Made by a program: the position numbers and the translations under genes. This document shows positions 7,839-17,101 of a stretch of 64,000 nt of DNA, one piece after another. Under the pieces are notes generated by a model that did no database searches, had not been told where the DNA came from, and saw only the letters and a list, made by a program, of their open reading frames with translations. How positions within the stretch are numbered: position 1 is the first letter of the stretch; the number at the start of each line of letters is the position of its first letter. This DNA is from Heyndrickxia sporothermodurans (lineage in GTDB: Bacteria; Bacillota; Bacilli; Bacillales; Bacillaceae_C). The stretch lies in assembly GCA_016756695.1 (NCBI GenBank), contig CP066701.1, forward strand, positions 2,136,001-2,200,000, in the 5' to 3' direction.

Positions 7839-9062
7839 ATGGGACAATTATTTAAAAACAGATTTGTTCAAGCCATTTTTATTTCTGCGTTATTTTTACA
7901 GGTGGGTATTTGGGTTAGAAATTTTGCCGTATTATTATACGTCATGGAAAAAACAAATGGGAATCCATTTGCCGTTTCGATGATATCTGTTGCCGAATTT
8001 GCTCCAATCTTTATTTTTTCCTTTATCGGTGGAACGTTTGCTGACCGATGGAAACCGAAAAAAACGATGATCTGGTGTGATGTTTTAAGTGCCGTTTCAA
8101 TCTTTGCAGTTATTTTAGCTCTAGTTTACGGTACTTGGAAAGCAGTTTTCTTTGCTACATTAATTTCATCAATTCTTTCCCAATTTTCACAGCCTTCCGG
8201 AATGAAGTTATTTAAAATGCATTTGAAGGAAGAATTAATTCAATCAGCGATGTCCATTTATCAAACCATTTTTGCAATTTTTATGATTTTAGGTCCAATT
8301 CTTGGAACATTTGTATTCCAACAATTTGGTATTGATGTTTCGATTGCTATTACTGGGGTTGCTTTCCTTTTATCAGCCGCTGCTTTAACGTTAATTCCTG
8401 CAGACCACTCGATGGAAAGAGAAACAAAAGCAACATCGCTTTGGCAAGAAATGAAAAGTGGTATTCAATATGTATTAGCCAAAAAGGAATTAAAACTACT
8501 CGGTATTTGTTTTATGGCAGCGGGTCTTGCGATCGGCTTAATTCAGCCGCTTAATATCTTTTTAGTAACTGAACGATTAGGTTTGCATAAAGAAAATTTA
8601 CAATGGCTTCTTATGGTAAATGGGGCTGGTATGATTATTGGTGGAGCTTTTTCAATGGTCTTTTCGAAAAGTACACCTCCGCAAAAACTACTTGTTTTAG
8701 GAATGCTAGCCAATGCAATCGGGATGAGTATAATTGGTGCTTCCACCGTTTTATGGATCACATTAATAGCAGAGTTTGTATGCGGCTTTTTTATGCCGAG
8801 TATCCAAATTGGTATTAATACGATGATTCTTCAAAACACGAAAGCTGATTTCATTGGGAGGGTAAATGGAACATTAAGCCCACTTTTCACAGGATCAATG
8901 GTAGTAACTATGAGTGTTGCTGGGGCATTAAAAGCACAGTGGTCCATCGTCCCTATGTACGAAATCGCAGCTGCTCTCTTCATTATCGGATTACTATTTA
9001 TAGTTCCGCTATACAATAAGAACGTACCAAAAAATATGGAAGTTTCAAAAGATGGAGCATAA
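7839..9062 (+). CDS. MFS transporter, MFS_3/Mef-like drug efflux branch
   Basis: 407 residues with about 12 hydrophobic segments; the MFS loop motif after TM2 appears as GGTFADRWKPKK near residue 65. The layout (short N-terminus, IGRVNGT near the TM9-10 loop) resembles proteins annotated as macrolide or siderophore exporters. The substrate cannot be predicted. GAGGAG lies 6-7 bp before the ATG. The long leader with small ORFs and a terminator suggests induction by a ribosome-targeting compound. A hairpin terminator (9080-9108) follows. Confidence 0.85.
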   Translation: MGQLFKNRFVQAIFISALFLQVGIWVRNFAVLLYVMEKTNGNPFAVSMISVAEFAPIFIFSFIGGTFADRWKPKKTMIWCDVLSAVSIFAVILALVYGTWKAVFFATLISSILSQFSQPSGMKLFKMHLKEELIQSAMSIYQTIFAIFMILGPILGTFVFQQFGIDVSIAITGVAFLLSAAALTLIPADHSMERETKATSLWQEMKSGIQYVLAKKELKLLGICFMAAGLAIGLIQPLNIFLVTERLGLHKENLQWLLMVNGAGMIIGGAFSMVFSKSTPPQKLLVLGMLANAIGMSIIGASTVLWITLIAEFVCGFFMPSIQIGINTMILQNTKADFIGRVNGTLSPLFTGSMVVTMSVAGALKAQWSIVPMYEIAAALFIIGLLFIVPLYNKNVPKNMEVSKDGA

Positions 9063-9079
9063 TCTGTTATAAAAGTGTC

Positions 9080-9108
9080 AAAACCGTGCACAACTGCACG
9101 GTTTTTCC
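9080..9108 (+). terminator. rho-independent terminator after MFS gene
   Basis: AAACCGTGCA, a 4-nt loop, TGCACGGTTT and T-run. Confidence 0.85.
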
Positions 9109-9166
9109 TTGATGAAAAATCGGGTTGTATACTCATAAGACATAATAGATTTCGGGCAAAGGATTA

Positions 9167-9268
9167 TTACGTTCTTGATTTCATTTTTGAGTTTAGACTA
9201 ATAGCTCTTAAAATAAATAGTTTGTCTTGAATTGTTAGCGACCTCCAACTACGAACTTTGATTTTCAC
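9167..9268 (-). CDS. possible small basic peptide
   Basis: A 33-codon ORF starting with GTG (9268), preceded at 9 bp by GAAAGGAG. The product is basic (MKIKVRSWRSLTIQDK...). It has no recognised relatives and could be debris of an older gene, because an overlapping frame upstream (9249-9434, same strand) also looks gene-like. Confidence 0.25.
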   Translation of the reverse strand: MKIKVRSWRSLTIQDKLFILRAISLNSKMKSRT

Positions 9269-9785
9269 TTTTAAATTCTCCTTTCGTCCTTTTATTAAGG
9301 ATTGTACATGCAGAGATTTTTTTAAGATGCCATCTAAACCTTCCAATTGATTTGATTCTATTAATATAGTACCGCCATTTTTTTAAAGTGAAACCTTGCA
9401 AATATCGACATTCTTTCAAGACTGCATATAACAATTATAGAACGCCTCATCCTTTTTAACGATTTCTTTTTGCCTAAATTGCTTGACCGTTAAATACATA
9501 ACACGTATATGATAAATGTGAAAAATCATTTGAACTTTGTACTGTGGAAAGGAGTTCATGTATTTTTCATTGAAAATAAAAGGAATTTTCGAAAGCGTAA
9601 AAGTAGATGACCTTTTTAAGATTATTTAAATGGTATGAGGAGATTTCTTTGTTTGTATTTTGTCGTGTAAAGGAATTTTTTGTCATTTTGTTAAAACTAT
9701 TGTCGAATCTATTCCAATTTTACTAAAATTTTTACATAATATTTATAAAAATAGTAAATTTGCTCGAAAGCGGGAGAAAAGGCCC
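9269..9785. other. AT-rich intergenic stretch, no confident gene
   Basis: About 500 bp with scattered stops in all frames. A 61-codon minus-strand frame (9249-9434) resembles a decayed coding fragment but matches nothing I can name. Confidence 0.4.
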
Positions 9786-9941
9786 ATGCCATATGATGAG
9801 TTTAGATTAAAAGAAAAGATTGAAAAACTAAGACAAAAAATGATAGAAGAGGGATTGAATAAAGGATTGAAAAATATGGACACTGTAGCATATAGTCAAA
9901 AATTGGATCAGTTGATATACGAATACCAATTAAAAATGTAG
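9786..9941 (+). CDS. Spo0E-like aspartyl-phosphate phosphatase
   Basis: The last 51 codons of a longer open frame encode a typical Spo0E-family helical hairpin with LKEKIEKLRQKMIEEG and the signature SQKLDQLIYEYQ. Members dephosphorylate Spo0A~P and delay sporulation. I prefer the ATG at 9786 because upstream residues do not match the family; a weak AAAAGG lies 3 bp before it, and a longer start at 9660 cannot be excluded. The catalytic SxxLD motif is intact. Confidence 0.75.
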   Translation: MPYDEFRLKEKIEKLRQKMIEEGLNKGLKNMDTVAYSQKLDQLIYEYQLKM

Positions 9942-9961
9942 CCAACTTGATCCTAATACTA

Positions 9962-9983
9962 TAGCCACCTCTCGTTGGTGGCG
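9962..9983 (+). terminator. weak hairpin after Spo0E-like gene
   Basis: GCCACC, a 7-nt loop and GGTGGC without a clear T-run, 22 bp after the stop codon. Confidence 0.35.
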
Positions 9984-10071
9984 ATATCTCAATTGAAATG
10001 TACACTCAAAATCATAAGAAAAATTCCCTATAAAGTAAAAACAACAATCCATTGAACACCCCTCCCATAGG

Positions 10072-10205
10072 TACCTGTCACCATTTATTCATATTTGTGT
10101 ATAAATAATCTCAAAAATGCATAAACGGTACCTGACACCGTTTATGCATTTTTGAGAATAATTATTAAAGTATTTGCATAAATGGTGCCTGACACCATAT
10201 GTGAC
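10072..10205. repeat. cluster of REP-like elements
   Basis: Three cores lie in 130 bp: a divergent AGGTACCTGTCACC near 10070-10082, GGTACCTGACACC inside a perfect 21-bp inverted repeat (10109-10129 and 10137-10157, with ACCTGAC between), and GGTGCCTGACACC at 10184-10196, followed by a partly duplicated GACACCATATG. The region between the Spo0E-like gene and the lipoprotein gene (9942-10362) otherwise holds no gene. Confidence 0.85.
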
Positions 10206-10362
10206 ACCATATGTTACTTCTTTGTTACCATTTTTGGTGGTGGGGGCTGTATACTGGTATTATTCTAGTGGGATAGATGTTAAGGGGATTTTGTAGGATA
10301 CTATTTACGATTCAAAGAATAATAATGATTTGACTAATTGTTTGTAGAAAGGTAAAGCTGGG

Positions 10363-10649
10363 ATGAAACGTTTAATTATATATCTGATGGTATTTATAAG
10401 CATCATCTTGATAACAGGTTGTGATTTGGGTAAATCTCCGACATCGCTGATTCAAATTCCGCAGTTATCAAAGAATAAGCAATTTTTAACGAAAGCAATT
10501 AAGAAGGCAATGCCTGCGGGTGCCGTTCTTGTTACTCCTATTAAGAGTTCGACGAAAGAAACAATTCACATGGTCGATATTGACGGAGATCATGTTGATG
10601 AAGCGATCGTTTTTTACAGAAATGAAGAATTCGATCGCGAAATATATGT
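10363..10649 (+). pseudogene. lipoprotein with FG-GAP-like repeats, 5' part (split by IS)
   Basis: Encodes a lipoprotein signal peptide with lipobox LITGC (Cys near residue 20) and the first calcium-blade-like repeat, VDIDGDHVDEAIVFY. The frame is broken by an insertion at 10650; the extra residues SQFHNCSF come from the inserted DNA. Joining 10649 to 14629 restores one uninterrupted frame of 425 residues (EIYV then LIFKKKNNSW). The intact protein would be a membrane-anchored extracellular protein possibly working with the sensor kinase gene at 15665. Confidence 0.85.
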
Positions 10650-10726
10650 GAGTCAATTTCATAATTGCTCTTTTTAAAAATACAGAATCCTACAGAATTT
10701 CTAAAATATATTTTTAAAAACAGAAA

Positions 10727-12073
10727 TCATGCTACTTGTTGCTGATTTAATTGTACATTAATTCGGTCTGCGGCTAACTTTGAAGCATTATAAATAAGGG
10801 TTACCATGTCAAAATGAATTTTTGCACGTTTCCCAGTACGATAGCGAACATTGTTCAGTTGAAAGAATTCTTTCAGATAGGCATTAACCCGTTCTACGGC
10901 AGTACGACGTTTGAAAATGTTTTTCCATGCTTGTGACCCGCGTGCTGGTGCGGTATATCTGCGAAGGTCTGAAGTGATTTTCACTTTATAAACCTTTTGG
11001 CAAATACCTTCATTAGCTAAGGGACAGTCGCTGCATTCCTTTGGTCTTGTGTATTTCAATGTTTCATATTTAGGATCAAAACTATCATAACGATAAGAAT
11101 GCTCTCTGAAACAAGTTGGGGCAAAGTGTTTATCATAGCCAATGATTTCCCCTTCATTTCGCTTATTATACGCGATGACGGATTGTTGTCCCATTCGATG
11201 TACCTGCTCGTATATGGGTTCATAGTCATAGCCCGCATCCATTGTTTGATAACGTAATGGAAGGTGAAGGCGTTCCTGAATTCCTTTCAGTAAAGGGATA
11301 GTCGCCTTACCATCATTTAGACTCCCAGATGAAAAAAGAGCCTGTAGAATGTATTGGCTTGATGTACCAACGGCTAAATGACCTTTGTAGCCAAACCAAA
11401 AACATTTTGTCCTTCTGAGTTCTTTTTCACGCCCCATTTAGGGTCTTGGGGAACTTCGGCACGTAGTTCGGCTAGGGGAACATCTAATTACCACAATTTT
11501 TCTATCATATAAAGGTAAATTGGCTTCCGTTTCAGCTTGTTCTTTAAGCCACCCGTCACGCTCATCTTTTGATTTCCGACCACGTTTTTGGGGTTCAGAT
11601 TTTGGCTTTTCTTCTTTTGGTCGCTTGGTCTCGTGCTTCAAAATGGGTTGCATCACTACCACTGTATCATCCGTGATGAAACCTTCTGCAATAGCCTGGA
11701 GGACCACTTTTTCTTGTTCTTTCTCAAGGATATCGCTTTCCTCCAATTTCGTTATGAGACGTGAATAGGAGGATTCTGAAGGCACATGATCAGAAACCAA
11801 AAAGCCACAATTTAACTTAAAAGCTAGATCATCATGAAGACGTTTTATAAGATCCTTCATCGTAGGGATGCGCTCTATGTATCTTACAAAGGTGGAGATA
11901 ATCATGGCTGCATAGTTTAGTTCTTCCGGTGCACCCAACCGTGATTTTTTCGCCACTTGATGGTACATCGAATCCAAATCTACCGCTGAAATAATGGCTT
12001 CATATTTTTGGGTAGGTTCCATGTCAAATAATTCCTGTATGCCAAATAGGCTAGGTTGTCGTATAATAGTCAT
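10727..12073 (-). pseudogene. IS1182-like DDE transposase, frameshifted
   Basis: The N-terminal InsH/DUF772-type domain (QPSLFGIQELFDMEP...) and the C-terminal DDE domain (MDAGYDYEPIYEQV, RRTAVERVNAYLKEFF) lie in different frames. By reading frames I find at least four indels. The motif DATHFEARDQ (first catalytic Asp), coded at about 11625-11654, lies out of frame. The segment DVPLAELRAEVPQDPKWG (about 11425-11490) lies in a third frame. A base is missing in the T-run near 11410 just before FWFGYKGHL. The start at 12073 is supported by GGAGGAG. Family assignment is from memory of similar Bacillaceae proteins. Confidence 0.85.
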
Positions 12074-12105
12074 AAGAAGTACTCCTCCAGTCTTTTTATG
12101 GTTTG

Positions 12106-12113
12106 TGGTCAAC
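12106..12113 (+). repeat. 8-bp target site duplication of IS66, left copy
   Basis: TGGTCAAC directly before the IS66 left end; identical to 14529-14536. Confidence 0.93.
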
Positions 12114-12160
12114 GTAAGCCCGAATTATAAAAAATAAGTGTACCTTTCGGTACGCATCGT

Positions 12161-12206
12161 AAATAGCCGTAAATTCTGACTTTTTTAATCGAATTACGGC
12201 TATTTC
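12161..12206. terminator. hairpin at the IS66 tnpC end
   Basis: AAATAGCCGTAA is inverted as TTACGGCTATTT, immediately after the tnpC stop. It may shield or terminate transcription. Confidence 0.5.
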
Positions 12207-12208
12207 AT

Positions 12209-13801
12209 TTATTTGCTACATTCTGCCTGAATCATTTTTGACCAGGGCATGTATTGATCTAAAATTTCAGGGTTTTGTTGGACGCCGAGATTTGGTAAAT
12301 CCGTAAAAAGTTTCTTTATATATTCATAGAAATCAACGCCGTTACTTTTGGCAGTTTCAGCAATACTTAAACAGATGGCATTCGCTTTTGCACCAGCTTC
12401 ACTTACACTAAAGAGCCAATTTTTTCTTCCTATAACGTTGGGACGGATGGCGTTCTCGGCTGGATTATTATCCATTTCAATTCGCCCATCATTCAGGAAT
12501 AATTTGAGTCCATTTGCCCTGTTTAATGTGTATTCAGCTGCTTTTGCTAACGCATTTTTTCCGTAAAATGGTGATGTTTCAACCCAGTGAAGGAATTCCT
12601 CCACGATTGGCTTCGAGTACTTTTGACGTTTTTTTCTTCGTTTACTCGGAGACAAACGTTTAAATTGCCTTTCTAGTCGATATAAATCATCACAATATTT
12701 CACACCGATTCTACCATTTTTGCTATCAGCTTTCAGCCAATAACGACGAACATGCGCCCAACAATTTGCGAAATTAACGCCTTCCAACTTATCATAAGCA
12801 GAATAACCATCACACACAATCGTTCCAGAAAAGCCTTCAATAAAACTTTCAAGGACAGATCGAGCTCGAGATAATGCGCTTTGAAAGAGAGTCATTGTTG
12901 GCCCTTGGCTTGGCACACTTCGAAACACCCAATTATACGCATTGGCTTGGCCAGATTTCCCATCGGATCGGTTGATAATTTGTCCGTATGTTTCATCGAC
13001 ATGCAAAACCGATTTTGCCATCATCAACTCTTTCATTCGTTCGTATACAGGTAACAGCCAATCATGTGCTACACGGATAACCCAATTCGATAGGTTTTTA
13101 TCATTGGTATTCAGTCCATAGCGATTCCATTCCTTTACCTGACGGTAAAGAGGTAAATATTGTGCAAATTTATCATAGATGACTTTGGCAAGTACGCTAG
13201 GACTTGCGATGCTACGCTGAATCGCTGGTTGTGGTGCTTTCCCGCGTTTGATTTGTGCTGGCTGTGATGAATCAACTTTGCAGTCTTTACATTCATACGC
13301 ATGTTCAATGTGCTGTACTTTCATCATTTTTGCAGGAATAAATTTTGCTTCTTCACGTACAAGTGTACTACCAATTTCAATCATTTGCCCTTGGCAACAG
13401 TCACAGATTGTATTTTTCGGATGATGGTGAATAGCTTCTACTTCAATACCATCATGCAAGGAATCATTTCGTTTTTTTGATTTAACTTTTCGTACAACAG
13501 TATAAGAGATTGTCTGTTGGCTTTGTTCTTCTGTGTGCTCAGGTTCGCTAAAAGCCGGGTCATCATCAAATAATGAGCCTTGCCCATCTGGTACGTTGTA
13601 TTTCGATTTTTCGGATTTCGATCCATATAAAAGTTTTGTTAAATGGCGAATTTGTTCAGTTAGCGCTTCAATCTGTTTAGTTGATTGATCTAGCTTTTTC
13701 GATAAGTCTTTGTTTTGTTGATTTGAATGAGCCAATTGTTCTTCGAGAAGTCGAATTAATTTCCCATATGGATTCTTGTTATTGGAAGAAGTATTAACCA
13801 T
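12209..13801 (-). CDS. tnpC: IS66 transposase TnpC
   Basis: 530 residues, full length. An N-terminal coiled coil (LLEEQLAHSNQQNKDLSKKLDQ region) leads to the IS66 zinc-finger region (CDCCQG near 138, CKDC near 175) and the DDE catalytic domain with LHVDETYGQI near 270, IVCDGYSAY near 332 and the C-terminal DNNPAENAIRP near 450. No frameshift is visible, so it may be active. It is third in the tnpA-tnpB-tnpC operon. Confidence 0.95.
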   Translation of the reverse strand: MVNTSSNNKNPYGKLIRLLEEQLAHSNQQNKDLSKKLDQSTKQIEALTEQIRHLTKLLYGSKSEKSKYNVPDGQGSLFDDDPAFSEPEHTEEQSQQTISYTVVRKVKSKKRNDSLHDGIEVEAIHHHPKNTICDCCQGQMIEIGSTLVREEAKFIPAKMMKVQHIEHAYECKDCKVDSSQPAQIKRGKAPQPAIQRSIASPSVLAKVIYDKFAQYLPLYRQVKEWNRYGLNTNDKNLSNWVIRVAHDWLLPVYERMKELMMAKSVLHVDETYGQIINRSDGKSGQANAYNWVFRSVPSQGPTMTLFQSALSRARSVLESFIEGFSGTIVCDGYSAYDKLEGVNFANCWAHVRRYWLKADSKNGRIGVKYCDDLYRLERQFKRLSPSKRRKKRQKYSKPIVEEFLHWVETSPFYGKNALAKAAEYTLNRANGLKLFLNDGRIEMDNNPAENAIRPNVIGRKNWLFSVSEAGAKANAICLSIAETAKSNGVDFYEYIKKLFTDLPNLGVQQNPEILDQYMPWSKMIQAECSK

Positions 13802-13903
13802 TTATTTCACCACTTTTCGTTCACCATAAGTTAGTTATATTATAACATTTTTAACGTAGAAAGCGAAGTTGAAAATGGCTATAAACCAACATTTCTAGCT
13901 TGT

Positions 13904-14257
13904 TTAGAATACTCCTTTTTGTGATTTTTGAATGGCCTTTGGTTGCTGAATGGACAACCCTTCTAACAACCAGCGAACCTCCTGTTGCGAAAGTTTACGT
14001 ACTTCATTTTCATCTTTTGGCCATTGAAGTTTTCCTCCATCTAGTCGCTTATAAAGCATGGCGAAACCATCGCCATCAAAATATAAACATTTATAACGGT
14101 CTTTACTCCAACCAGAGAAAAGGAAAATAGAATCTCCATATGGATCAAGTTCGAAAGAATCTTGAATTAGCGTTGCTAATCCATCAATTCCCTTCCTCAT
14201 ATCTGTTTTACCGCAAATAATATAAATGTTTTTTACACTGGTATAATCATGTTTCAT
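13904..14257 (-). CDS. tnpB: IS66 accessory protein TnpB
   Basis: 117 residues, the usual size. Family motifs are ICGKTDMRKGIDGLA near 14, DPYGDSIFLFSG near 38, LYFDGDGFAMLYKRL near 58 and FSGWSKDRYKCLY-type wording between them. Required with TnpA and TnpC for IS66 transposition; exact role unknown. It overlaps tnpA by an ATGA. Confidence 0.95.
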   Translation of the reverse strand: MKHDYTSVKNIYIICGKTDMRKGIDGLATLIQDSFELDPYGDSIFLFSGWSKDRYKCLYFDGDGFAMLYKRLDGGKLQWPKDENEVRKLSQQEVRWLLEGLSIQQPKAIQKSQKGVF

Positions 14258-14445
14258 AGATTTTTCAACTCCCTCATGACCGTTTGGATGATGTGCTCAT
14301 CTACGCCGTTGAAGAAGGAAATTTCAGCAGCTTCAATTTTGATTGTGCAAAAGCTATTTGAAGGATCTTTCGAAGTTGTGGATGTTATAATATTTTTTTC
14401 TGGTTGTATTGAAACGGGGACGATTGTTAGTTTTTGTTGTGACAT
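14254..14445 (-). CDS. tnpA: IS66 accessory protein TnpA (short form)
   Basis: 63 residues preceded by AAGGAGGTG. It is shorter than classical TnpA (about 100 residues or more with an HTH) and ends FFNGVDEHIIQTVMRELKNL, like the C-terminal part of short Gram-positive versions. Assigned mainly by its place before tnpB in an element with intact ends. Confidence 0.75.
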   Translation of the reverse strand: MSQQKLTIVPVSIQPEKNIITSTTSKDPSNSFCTIKIEAAEISFFNGVDEHIIQTVMRELKNL

Positions 14446-14528
14446 AGGAAAAGCACCTCCTTAATTGATACGATTATTGTACTAAGGGGTGCTGATCATT
14501 TATATGCGTTGTTTGAATGGGGGCTTAC

Positions 14529-14536
14529 TGGTCAAC
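14529..14536 (+). repeat. 8-bp target site duplication of IS66, right copy
   Basis: TGGTCAAC directly after the IS66 right end; identical to 12106-12113. Confidence 0.93.
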
Positions 14537-14628
14537 TACCATTATACAAGATTTGGGGAGGTACTTCTTTTTTTATCTCTTAAACCCCTTGATACACAAG
14601 GGCTAAGAATTATGAAATTCATTCATGT

Positions 14629-15619
14629 ATTAATTTTTAAAAAGAAAAATAATAGCTGGGTAAAAACAATCCATGAACAGGTTGGTGGTTACCAGCTTCA
14701 TACGCTTTATTTTGCTGATATAAATCAAGATGGCAGGAAGGATATCGCACTTGGAACAGATTCCACTTATCCCGGAACTGAAATTTTGCCGGAAAATATG
14801 ACGAGGGAATTGCATATTTACACAATGAAAGGCCATACATTAAACAGGTTTTTTACAAAACAATACACTGATGTTGTCGTAGATGATTTTAATAACGATA
14901 AAGTTCCAGATATATCGCTTGTTACTTTTAACAGATCTAAAAATGTAAATGTACAATTATTGCAATGGAGGCATAAAAAAATAGAGACAATCTCAAAATT
15001 GAAATTGCGTGAATATGTAAATGGAATCGAGAATGTCTTCATTGGTCAATTAAGCGATCACCGGAAGGCACTATTTCTAGACTCCGGAATAGGTGCACAC
15101 TCAGGGTGGACCGATATTATAAAATTATCAAATCAGCAATTAGAAAGAATAAAAATAGACGAACGACAATTATTAAAAGCTTACTATCTTGATTCAAGAG
15201 ATGTAAATGATGACGAGATTACTGAAGTTGGAAATATGTATCAACCTCAAGGATGGGAAGATGCCCCATATTCCGACACGCCATGGATAGAAACATATAC
15301 ACAGTATGATTCAAAAGGGAAAGGCACGAAAGTTGAGGAAAGATATGTAGACGTCACACACGGATTTTACGTTGTCATTCCTAAAAAATGGTGGATGAAT
15401 GTGACGGTGGAAAGAGGAAAGAATTCATTAAAAATTATTGATTTACCTAAAAAAAATATCGTATTTGATATACAGTGGTATCCAAATCATGAGTCACTAA
15501 CTTCAACAAATTCCCGTGTAATTACTAAATCCGGAAAGTATACGTTTGTCACTCAGTCACAAGCAAAGATGAGTGAATACCAAGTTTATTTTCATTTATT
15601 AGGTGAAGATTTTGAATAA
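14629..15619 (+). pseudogene. lipoprotein with FG-GAP-like repeats, 3' part (split by IS)
   Basis: The continuation of the gene at 10363. It contains further aspartate-rich blades FADINQDGRKDIALG and VVDDFNNDKVPDISLV, then DSRDVNDDEITEVG, and a C-terminal region of unknown fold. The open frame starts earlier (14489) within IS DNA, so any expressed product lacks the lipoprotein signal. The stop is 45 bp before the sensor kinase gene, so the two were probably co-transcribed. Confidence 0.85.
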
Positions 15620-15664
15620 GTTATTTCCCATACAATTATTTTATAGATGGAAGGGCCATGACGT

Positions 15665-17038
15665 ATGAAGAGGAAAGTAATTTTATATTTTATGACAATC
15701 ATTGTGTTAATGCTCTTTCTTTTCATTGGGCTATTTAGTATTTTTCTTAAGCAATATTATTATGGAGGAATCGCCAACACACTGGAAAACCATGCAGAAA
15801 CCTCTTCGTCATTTTTTAACAAATATAATACGTTGTCCAACAATAATATCAGAGAAATGAGCGGGGATATTATGGATAATTTCAATTATGAATATGCAGA
15901 ATTACAGCTACTTAGCCGTAAAGGAGAAATTATTCAATCCTCGTCCGGATTTAAAGTGAAAAATGAAATTATTCCAATTGACCCGGCTGTGCTTGAAGGT
16001 CATTCCAACTATTCGGTTGAAACTACGGAGGATAATAAGGAAGAAGTACTATCTGTGTATACACCTTTAATGTATCAAGGACAAGTTGTAGGTGTATTGA
16101 AATATATTTCTTCATTGTCCCAGGTAAATAAAATGATGAATACACTGTTGTTCGAAATGCTTGTAATTGGGAGTATTGTGGCAATTATTGTTTTTCTTAT
16201 TAGTTTAAAATTAGCAAACTCCTTCGTGAATCCGATAAAAAAAATTATTGAATTTTCTACATCGATGGCGAAGGGACATTTCAAAGCAAGAGTTGATGAA
16301 AAATATCAAAATGAACTTGGTGAGCTTGCGCAATCGCTAAATTTTATGGCTGATGAAATTGCACGAACAGATAAAATGAAAAATGAATTTATTTCCTCGA
16401 TTTCTCATGAGTTAAGGACGCCATTAACGGGTATAAAAGGCTGGTCGGAAACGCTACGTTCCTATGATGATTTGACGAAAGAAGAAGTTGAGCAAGGGAT
16501 GACAATCATTTCAAATGAGACGAATCGTTTAATTGGATTGGTTGAGGATTTGTTGGATTTTTCGCGTTTAGAAGCGAATCACTTAAAGGTTTACAAAGAG
16601 GGAATACAGGTTGACCGAATTATTGAACAAGCAGTATTGCAGCTTGAGAAAAAAGCCGAGGTAAAAAAGATTACCATTATATGTGAGCTACTGCCAGTTA
16701 TTATCGACGCAGATCCGAATCGCTTAAAACAAGTATTCTTAAACATTATTGATAATGCCATCAAATTTTCACACGTAGATGGGGAGATTATCATTCGAAT
16801 GAAGAAAATGGGAAAAGGCGTCTGTATTTCGATTGAAGATGAGGGGATTGGGATCGAATCAAGTCAAATTTCTAAGCTAATGGATAAATTTTACCAAGTC
16901 AACGCTAAAGCAGTCGGAGCAGGATTGGGACTATCCATCTCAAAAGAAATCATTGATCTACACGACGGAACCATCAAAATAAACAGCAAACCGAACGAAG
17001 GAACAACCGTTTCCATCTACTTGCCATTCGGTATCTGA
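15665..17038 (+). CDS. sensor histidine kinase
   Basis: 457 residues: TM1 (about 8-30), an extracellular sensor domain of about 130 residues, TM2 (about 165-188), HAMP to about 240, the HisKA phospho-acceptor ISSISHELRTPLTG (His near 247), and an HATPase domain with NIIDNAIKF, DEGIGI and GAGLGLSI. No response regulator gene is adjacent. The upstream partner is the IS-split lipoprotein gene. The last codons (G-I-stop) are formed by a REP-like repeat, GGTATCTGACACC, so the repeat overlaps the gene end. Confidence 0.92.
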   Translation: MKRKVILYFMTIIVLMLFLFIGLFSIFLKQYYYGGIANTLENHAETSSSFFNKYNTLSNNNIREMSGDIMDNFNYEYAELQLLSRKGEIIQSSSGFKVKNEIIPIDPAVLEGHSNYSVETTEDNKEEVLSVYTPLMYQGQVVGVLKYISSLSQVNKMMNTLLFEMLVIGSIVAIIVFLISLKLANSFVNPIKKIIEFSTSMAKGHFKARVDEKYQNELGELAQSLNFMADEIARTDKMKNEFISSISHELRTPLTGIKGWSETLRSYDDLTKEEVEQGMTIISNETNRLIGLVEDLLDFSRLEANHLKVYKEGIQVDRIIEQAVLQLEKKAEVKKITIICELLPVIIDADPNRLKQVFLNIIDNAIKFSHVDGEIIIRMKKMGKGVCISIEDEGIGIESSQISKLMDKFYQVNAKAVGAGLGLSISKEIIDLHDGTIKINSKPNEGTTVSIYLPFGI

Positions 17039-17099
17039 CACCATTTATTCATTTTTCTGCATAATTATCGCGAAATTTGCATAAATGGTGCCTGACACC
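17030..17099. repeat. REP-like pair overlapping two gene ends
   Basis: GGTATCTGACACC (17030-17042) and GGTGCCTGACACC (17087-17099), joined by ATTTATTCA...TGCATAAAT arms. The first core supplies the TGA of the sensor kinase; the second ends 2 bp before the stop codon of the convergent yerD-like gene. Confidence 0.9.
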
Positions 17100-17101
17100 G
17101 T

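Larger units (their letters stand above)
12114..14528 (-). mobile_element. IS66-family element, apparently intact
   Basis: 2415 bp. Both ends begin GTAAGCCC reading inward (12114 and the complement of 14528) and share a following ATT. It is flanked by an exact 8-bp duplication TGGTCAAC, the length expected for IS66. It carries tnpA, tnpB and tnpC on the minus strand, all open. It is inserted in the upstream region of the IS1182-like transposase gene. Confidence 0.95.
10650..14624 (-). mobile_element. IS1182-like insertion sequence carrying a nested IS66 element
   Basis: The ends GAGTCAATTTCATAATT (from 10650) and the inverted GAATGAATTTCATAATT (ending 14624) match at all but two of 17 positions. 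ATGT flanks both ends (10646-10649, 14625-14628) as a 4-bp target duplication. Removing 10650-14628 restores the lipoprotein frame. Without the nested IS66 and its duplication the element is about 1.55 kb. Its transposase gene is decayed. Confidence 0.85.

Noticed and set aside
8543-9136. Overlapping ORFs on both strands inside the MFS gene
   Set aside because: They are shadows of the MFS coding frame without ribosome binding sites.
9249-9434. Minus-strand ORF of 61 codons resembling transposase debris
   Set aside because: No recognisable motif, no ribosome binding site at its start; not supportable as a gene.
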